Shown here one piece after another: positions 43,851 to 46,989 of a DNA stretch of 46,989 nucleotides. Location of the stretch: the NCBI GenBank assembly GCA_002478885.1, contig DLKC01000016.1:1-46989 (forward strand), written 5' to 3'. Each line of letters begins with the position of its first letter. Positions within the stretch are counted from its first letter, which is position 1. A model generated the notes under the pieces. That model did no database searches. It saw only the letters and a program-made list of their open reading frames with translations, and was not told where the DNA came from. The position numbers and the translations under genes were made by a program. The DNA is from Chitinophagaceae bacterium UBA7600 (lineage in GTDB: Bacteria > Bacteroidota > Bacteroidia > Chitinophagales > Chitinophagaceae).

Positions 43851-43900
43851 GTACAAGTGTGCGACGCAACCAAGCTGCTTTTAGTTCAAATGCCGGGCCC
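43851..43900 (+). repeat. dispersed element copy 19 (class A)
   Basis: GTACAAGTGTGCGACGCAAC, 20 bases, TGCCGGGCCC. Last copy in the window; none lies in the arsenic operon. Confidence 0.92.
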
Positions 43901-44183
43901 AAAAATGGCATTCCAAAACAACTTGACATTTAGCAGATAAGTTTAAAATGCTGCTGCATACCCGCGCCGGGATACTGGTTTTCGTTACTGCCTAAATGTA
44001 AGGGCCTGCCGGAGCGCCCTTATCTTTTAATTTTACGTATGCCGGTATCCCTTTTGTGTATTCTTGGCTATTGATTCGATACGCAGGCGAAATGGTGCGG
44101 ATATTTAAAGCCAGGTTCAAACGCTACTTCACCGGTGAATTTTGATTGTCCTTCCGTTGATTTCCAGTTGTAATAAAAATAAT

Positions 44184-44220
44184 TTTGGGTAGTTGTAAAA
44201 CCTATCGTAATATTGCGATA
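44184..44220 (+). promoter_or_regulatory. arsR promoter with overlapping ArsR operator
   Basis: TTTG (44184-44187), 20 bases, TAATATTG (44208-44215; 7 of 8 match to TAnnTTTG). The near-perfect palindrome TATCGTAATATTGCGATA (44203-44220) covers the -7 box. A closely similar site occurs before arsM, so this is a likely repressor operator blocking the promoter, 8 bases before arsR. Confidence 0.7.
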
Positions 44221-44228
44221 TATAAATT

Positions 44229-44558
44229 ATGGGTGCAACCAAATCATACGAGTTCAGCGTTAAGGAAAACAGGTTAGCCAAATATGCCAAAGCATTGGCC
44301 CATCCTGCGAGGGTTGCTATCTTAAAATTACTGGCGACAAAAGCTACCTGCCAGTGTGGTGACATCGTGGAAGAACTGCCCTTGTCACAAAGCACCGTTT
44401 CTCAGCATTTAAAAGAATTGAAAGAAGCAGGCCTGATAAAAGGGGAAATCGAAGGAGCTAAAGTGTGCTATTGCATTGATGAAAAGGAATGGAAGGCAGC
44501 ACAGGTTTGGCTAAACCAGCTGTTCGATAGCTATAAAGCCGGCGGAAGTTGTTGCTGA
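44229..44558 (+). CDS. arsR: ArsR/SmtB-family arsenic-responsive repressor
   Basis: 109 residues. Winged-helix repressor that leaves DNA when it binds As(III). The recognition helix is [20 protein letters not shown]. Candidate metal-binding cysteines are C41 and C43 (TCQCGDIV) at the start of the DNA-binding helices, C80 and C82 (KVCYCID) in the wing, and a C-terminal SCC (C108, C109). It is the first gene of the arsenic operon and probably autoregulates through the palindrome overlapping its promoter. Confidence 0.92.
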   Translation: MGATKSYEFSVKENRLAKYAKALAHPARVAILKLLATKATCQCGDIVEELPLSQSTVSQHLKELKEAGLIKGEIEGAKVCYCIDEKEWKAAQVWLNQLFDSYKAGGSCC

Positions 44559-44578
44559 ACTTTTTTTTGCGCTTAATC

Positions 44579-44595
44579 ATCGTAATATTTCGATA
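44579..44595 (+). promoter_or_regulatory. second ArsR operator, upstream of arsM
   Basis: ATCGTAATATTTCGATA matches the site before arsR at 16 of 17 positions, 22 bases before the arsM start, suggesting a second regulated entry point or cooperative binding. Confidence 0.65.
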
Positions 44596-44616
44596 ACAAT
44601 ATAAAATTCAAATAGT

Positions 44617-45465
44617 ATGCAAACGCAAGACCAGGTAAAAGAGCTGGTAAGGCAGAAATACAGTGAAATTGCCTTACAGGACAAAGCAACCAATCAGAGT
44701 TCCTGTTGTGGCGCCGGTGGCTGCTCAACAGAAGTATACAACATTATGGCAGATGATTACACTCAATTAGAAGGCTACCATCCAGATGCTGATCTGGGCT
44801 TAGGTTGCGGGCTGCCAACGCAATTTGCCAAAATCAGAAAAGGGGATGTGGTTATAGACCTCGGCAGTGGTGCCGGCAACGATGCCTTTATTGCAAGGCA
44901 TGAAACAGGTGAAACCGGTAAAGTAATCGGTATAGACTTTACGCCTGCCATGATCGACAAAGCAAGACAAAATGCCGAACTGCGTGGTTTTAATAACGTC
45001 GAATTCAGGCAGGGGGATATTGAAAAAATGCCCGTAACGGCCAATACAGCCGATGTGATCGTAAGCAATTGTGTATTGAACCTTGTGCCAAATAAAGATG
45101 CTGTTATAAGGGAAATCTACCGGGTATTGAAGCCAGGCGGCCACTTCTCCATTTCTGATATTGTGCTGGAAGGCCAGCTGCCCAAACAGATCAGGGAAGC
45201 TGCTGAAATGTATGCAGGTTGTGTTGCCGGGGCGATCCAGAAACAGGTGTACCTGGAACTCATAGAAGGCAATGGCTTTACAAACATGAGCATCCAGAAA
45301 GACAAAGCAATCATCATACCTGATGATATTCTCAGCCAATACTTAACCCCCGATCAAATAAGCGCTTTCAAACAATCGGGAACAGGCGTCAGCAGCATCA
45401 CCGTATATGCCGAAAAGCCCATAGAAGAGAAGAAGCCCTGTTGTGCCCCGGGCTGTTGCAACTAA
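44617..45465 (+). CDS. arsM: arsenite methyltransferase
   Basis: 282 residues. It methylates As(III) with S-adenosylmethionine to mono-, di- and trimethyl arsenicals. SAM-binding motif VVIDLGSGAGNDAFIA (motif I), then GIDFTPAMIDKA and DVIVSNCVLNLVPNKD. The cysteines match the family's arsenic-binding set: SCCGAGGC (C30, C31, C36), LGLGCGLPTQ (C64), SNCVLN (C152) and YAGCVAGA (C202). An extra Cys-rich tail KKPCCAPGCCN ends the protein. In operon with arsR. Confidence 0.94.
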   Translation: MQTQDQVKELVRQKYSEIALQDKATNQSSCCGAGGCSTEVYNIMADDYTQLEGYHPDADLGLGCGLPTQFAKIRKGDVVIDLGSGAGNDAFIARHETGETGKVIGIDFTPAMIDKARQNAELRGFNNVEFRQGDIEKMPVTANTADVIVSNCVLNLVPNKDAVIREIYRVLKPGGHFSISDIVLEGQLPKQIREAAEMYAGCVAGAIQKQVYLELIEGNGFTNMSIQKDKAIIIPDDILSQYLTPDQISAFKQSGTGVSSITVYAEKPIEEKKPCCAPGCCN

Positions 45466-45480
45466 TCAATTAAATTAAGT

Positions 45481-45930
45481 ATGAATCAACCATTTGAAGC
45501 CAGTATCACGAAGGCAACAAACAACCATCGGCAGGAGCTCACGCGGTTATTGCAAACAGCAAAGCTACCTGCAGCTGATCTGCCTGCCTCTTTGGATAAT
45601 TTTTTTGTTGTTACTGACAAGGGCAACCTGGTTGCTGCAGTGGGGCTCGAGTTCTACGCTGATTGTGGTTTGTTGCGTTCAATGGTAGTTGCCGAAGCCT
45701 ACAGGAACAACCATATTGCTTCACAGCTGCTGCTGCAATCGGAAGCTTTTGCCAAAACAAGCGGCATTGATTGCCTGTATCTTTTCACCGAAACAGCCGC
45801 AGTATTTTTCGAAAGCAAAGGCTTCCAAAAAATAACAAGGGCCGAAGTGCCCAAGGCATTACAGGCATCTTCTGAATTCAGCCATGTTTGCCCGGTAAGC
45901 GCCACAGTGATGAAAAAACCGCTGTTGTAA
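45481..45930 (+). CDS. GNAT acetyltransferase, ArsN2-like
   Basis: 149 residues. GNAT fold with central strand LLRSMVVAEAYRNNHIASQL (acetyl-CoA pyrophosphate loop: RNNHIAS) and LYLFTETAAVFFESKGFQKI. Proteins of this length next to arsM or arsC are annotated ArsN2 and are linked to arsenic resistance; ArsN1 acetylates phosphinothricin-like arsenicals, and the ArsN2 substrate is uncertain. It starts 15 bases after arsM and ends two bases before the aquaporin. Confidence 0.85.
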   Translation: MNQPFEASITKATNNHRQELTRLLQTAKLPAADLPASLDNFFVVTDKGNLVAAVGLEFYADCGLLRSMVVAEAYRNNHIASQLLLQSEAFAKTSGIDCLYLFTETAAVFFESKGFQKITRAEVPKALQASSEFSHVCPVSATVMKKPLL

Positions 45931-45932
45931 AA

Positions 45933-46598
45933 ATGAATAAATACATAGCTGAACTGACAGGAACTTTTGCCCTGGTGTTTTGTGGCACAGGTGCCATTGT
46001 TATCGACCAACAATCAGGTGGCGCGGTAACAAATGTGGGCATTGCCATTACATTTGGTTTTATCGTAATGGCAATGATTTACGCATTGGGCGATATTTCA
46101 GGGGCACACATGAACCCTGCCGTTACCATTGCATTCAGCATCGCGAAACGCTTTCCGCTACAACAGGTGTTGCCCTATATCGCAAGCCAGTTAGCCGGCG
46201 CAATACTTGCCAGCGTTAGCCTGCGCTTTCTTTTTCCCGGCAATGATACACTGGGTGCAACGCTACCTGCAGGTTCCGCCATGCAATCCTTTGTGTTGGA
46301 GCTCCTGCTCAGTTTCTTTTTAATGCTGGTGATCATAAATGTGGCGACAGGCAGCAAAGAACAGGGAATGTTTGCGGGGCTTGCCATCGGTTCAACCGTT
46401 TTATTAGAGGCCATGTTTGCAGGCCCGGTGTGTGGCGCAAGCATGAACCCTGCGAGGAGTATCTCGCCAGCCATCGTTTCGGGGCACCTGGAACAACTCT
46501 GGATTTATATCGTTGCACCGATAGCCGGGGCCGCTTTTGCCATTCCCTTATTTAACCTACTTCATCACGACACAGAACTTTCAAAACAAAGCAAATGA
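45933..46598 (+). CDS. aquaporin (MIP family), arsenic-operon type
   Basis: 221 residues, six transmembrane helices and two re-entrant NPA loops: HMNPAVTIAF and SMNPARSISPA, both intact. In several bacteria an aquaglyceroporin in an ars operon (AqpS) lets arsenite or methylated species flow out and replaces the ArsB/Acr3 pump. No pump gene is in the visible part. The start at 45933 (MNKYIAELTGTFALVF) matches the family. The stop overlaps arsC by ATGA. Confidence 0.92.
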   Translation: MNKYIAELTGTFALVFCGTGAIVIDQQSGGAVTNVGIAITFGFIVMAMIYALGDISGAHMNPAVTIAFSIAKRFPLQQVLPYIASQLAGAILASVSLRFLFPGNDTLGATLPAGSAMQSFVLELLLSFFLMLVIINVATGSKEQGMFAGLAIGSTVLLEAMFAGPVCGASMNPARSISPAIVSGHLEQLWIYIVAPIAGAAFAIPLFNLLHHDTELSKQSK

Positions 46599-46989
46599 AA
46601 AAAATATTAGTGCTCTGTACGGGTAACAGTTGCAGGAGCCAGATAGCCGAGGGTTATCTAAAGCATTTTGCAGGAGATAAGGCGGCAGTGTACAGCGCAG
46701 GTGTAGAAACACATGGCGTAAACCCAAAAGCCATACAAACCATGCAGGAAGATGGCATCGATATTTCAAAGCATACCTCCAACAACATAAATGAATACAG
46801 GGACATTGACTTTGACTTTGTAATTACCGTGTGTGATAATGCAAGAGAGCGCTGCCCTTACTTTCCATCGAATGCAATGAAGTTCCACTACAACTTCCCG
46901 GATCCTGCAAAAGCTACAGGAACAGCGGAAGAGGTTATGCAACAATTCAGGGAGGTGCGGAACATGATAAAAGAATATTGCAGGCAGTT
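46595..46989 (+). CDS. arsC: arsenate reductase, thioredoxin-coupled (partial, cut by window end)
   Basis: About 131 residues are present before the window ends. The low-molecular-weight phosphatase-type ArsC begins MKKILVLCTGNSCRSQIAEG with the P-loop C8-x5-R14. The redox cysteines C80 and C87 in ITVCDNARERCPYFP are the pair used by the thioredoxin-coupled class. It reduces arsenate to arsenite, which arsM can methylate or the aquaporin may release. Overlaps the aquaporin stop by four bases, so it is translationally coupled. Confidence 0.95.
   Translation, partial: MKKILVLCTGNSCRSQIAEGYLKHFAGDKAAVYSAGVETHGVNPKAIQTMQEDGIDISKHTSNNINEYRDIDFDFVITVCDNARERCPYFPSNAMKFHYNFPDPAKATGTAEEVMQQFREVRNMIKEYCRQ

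Larger units (their letters stand above)
43689..44228. other. 540-base intergenic region between xylanase and arsenic operon
   Basis: Holds a perfect hairpin GGACATTG-CT-CAATGTCC (43746-43763), dispersed element copy 19, and at its right end the arsR promoter/operator. No gene is seen. Confidence 0.65.

Noticed and set aside
746..43900. CRISPR array
   Set aside because: The repeats are kilobases apart, occur in both orientations and have no regular spacers; no cas gene is present.

Overview
The window looks like a chromosomal segment from a Bacteroidota bacterium, most likely family Chitinophagaceae. The protein families and gene neighbourhoods point there: GH3-fold acyl-adenylating protein beside LptB, TIGR00266/AIM24, HlyC/CorC protein, ZapA before RNase Y, short lipoproteins. 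Shine-Dalgarno sites are not evident, and several genes have the Bacteroidota -7 promoter motif TAnnTTTG. No rRNA, tRNA, CRISPR array, transposase or prophage was recognised.

Layout. 1-700: an AT-rich membrane-protein gene that appears frameshifted. 1000-3050: a GH1-type glycosidase overlapping a short-chain dehydrogenase. 3168-11954 (minus): a heme-biosynthesis cluster in the order hemA-hemC-hemD-hemE-hemF-hemB-yciI-hemL, covering glutamyl-tRNA to protoporphyrinogen except the steps before and after. It is interrupted by two decayed four-helix-bundle (S23/IVS-like) genes. 12346-14635: an AmgK-like sugar kinase fused to the RapZ C-terminal domain, followed by a MurU-like uridylyltransferase, which together suggest MurNAc salvage. 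14757-19718: rimP-nusA-infB, with a terminator-like hairpin just before rimP. 20010-29819: SurA-like PPIase, GH3-fold enzyme, lptB, metF, a two-domain PPIase with a TlpA-like thioredoxin protein, and a secreted esterase. 30020-33172: a tail-less SSB paralogue, a Zn-ribbon protein, an AIM24 protein and a CBS/DUF21 membrane protein. 33492-39052: pheT, a small coiled-coil gene, zapA, a possible structured RNA, rny and rplS. 39200-43688: SixA-like phosphatase, glycosyltransferase, tiny lipoprotein, an unknown 82-residue protein, a membrane protein and a GH11 xylanase. 44229-46989: an arsenic operon arsR-arsM-arsN2-like-aquaporin-arsC, cut by the window end.

The most striking unexplained signal is a dispersed intergenic element, 19 copies in 47 kb. 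It has a conserved 20-base core (consensus GTACAAGWGTGCGACGCAAC) and, in most copies, a short quasi-palindromic box AGCCSGGCT about 21 bases from the core. The intervening sequence varies but its length hardly does. A second sequence class (core ending GAGTGACACAAC) differs mainly at the CpG positions. Several copies form inverted pairs, and one pair flanks a gene. This is REP/BIME-like, but no cognate transposase is present in the window, and I cannot name a described family that it belongs to.
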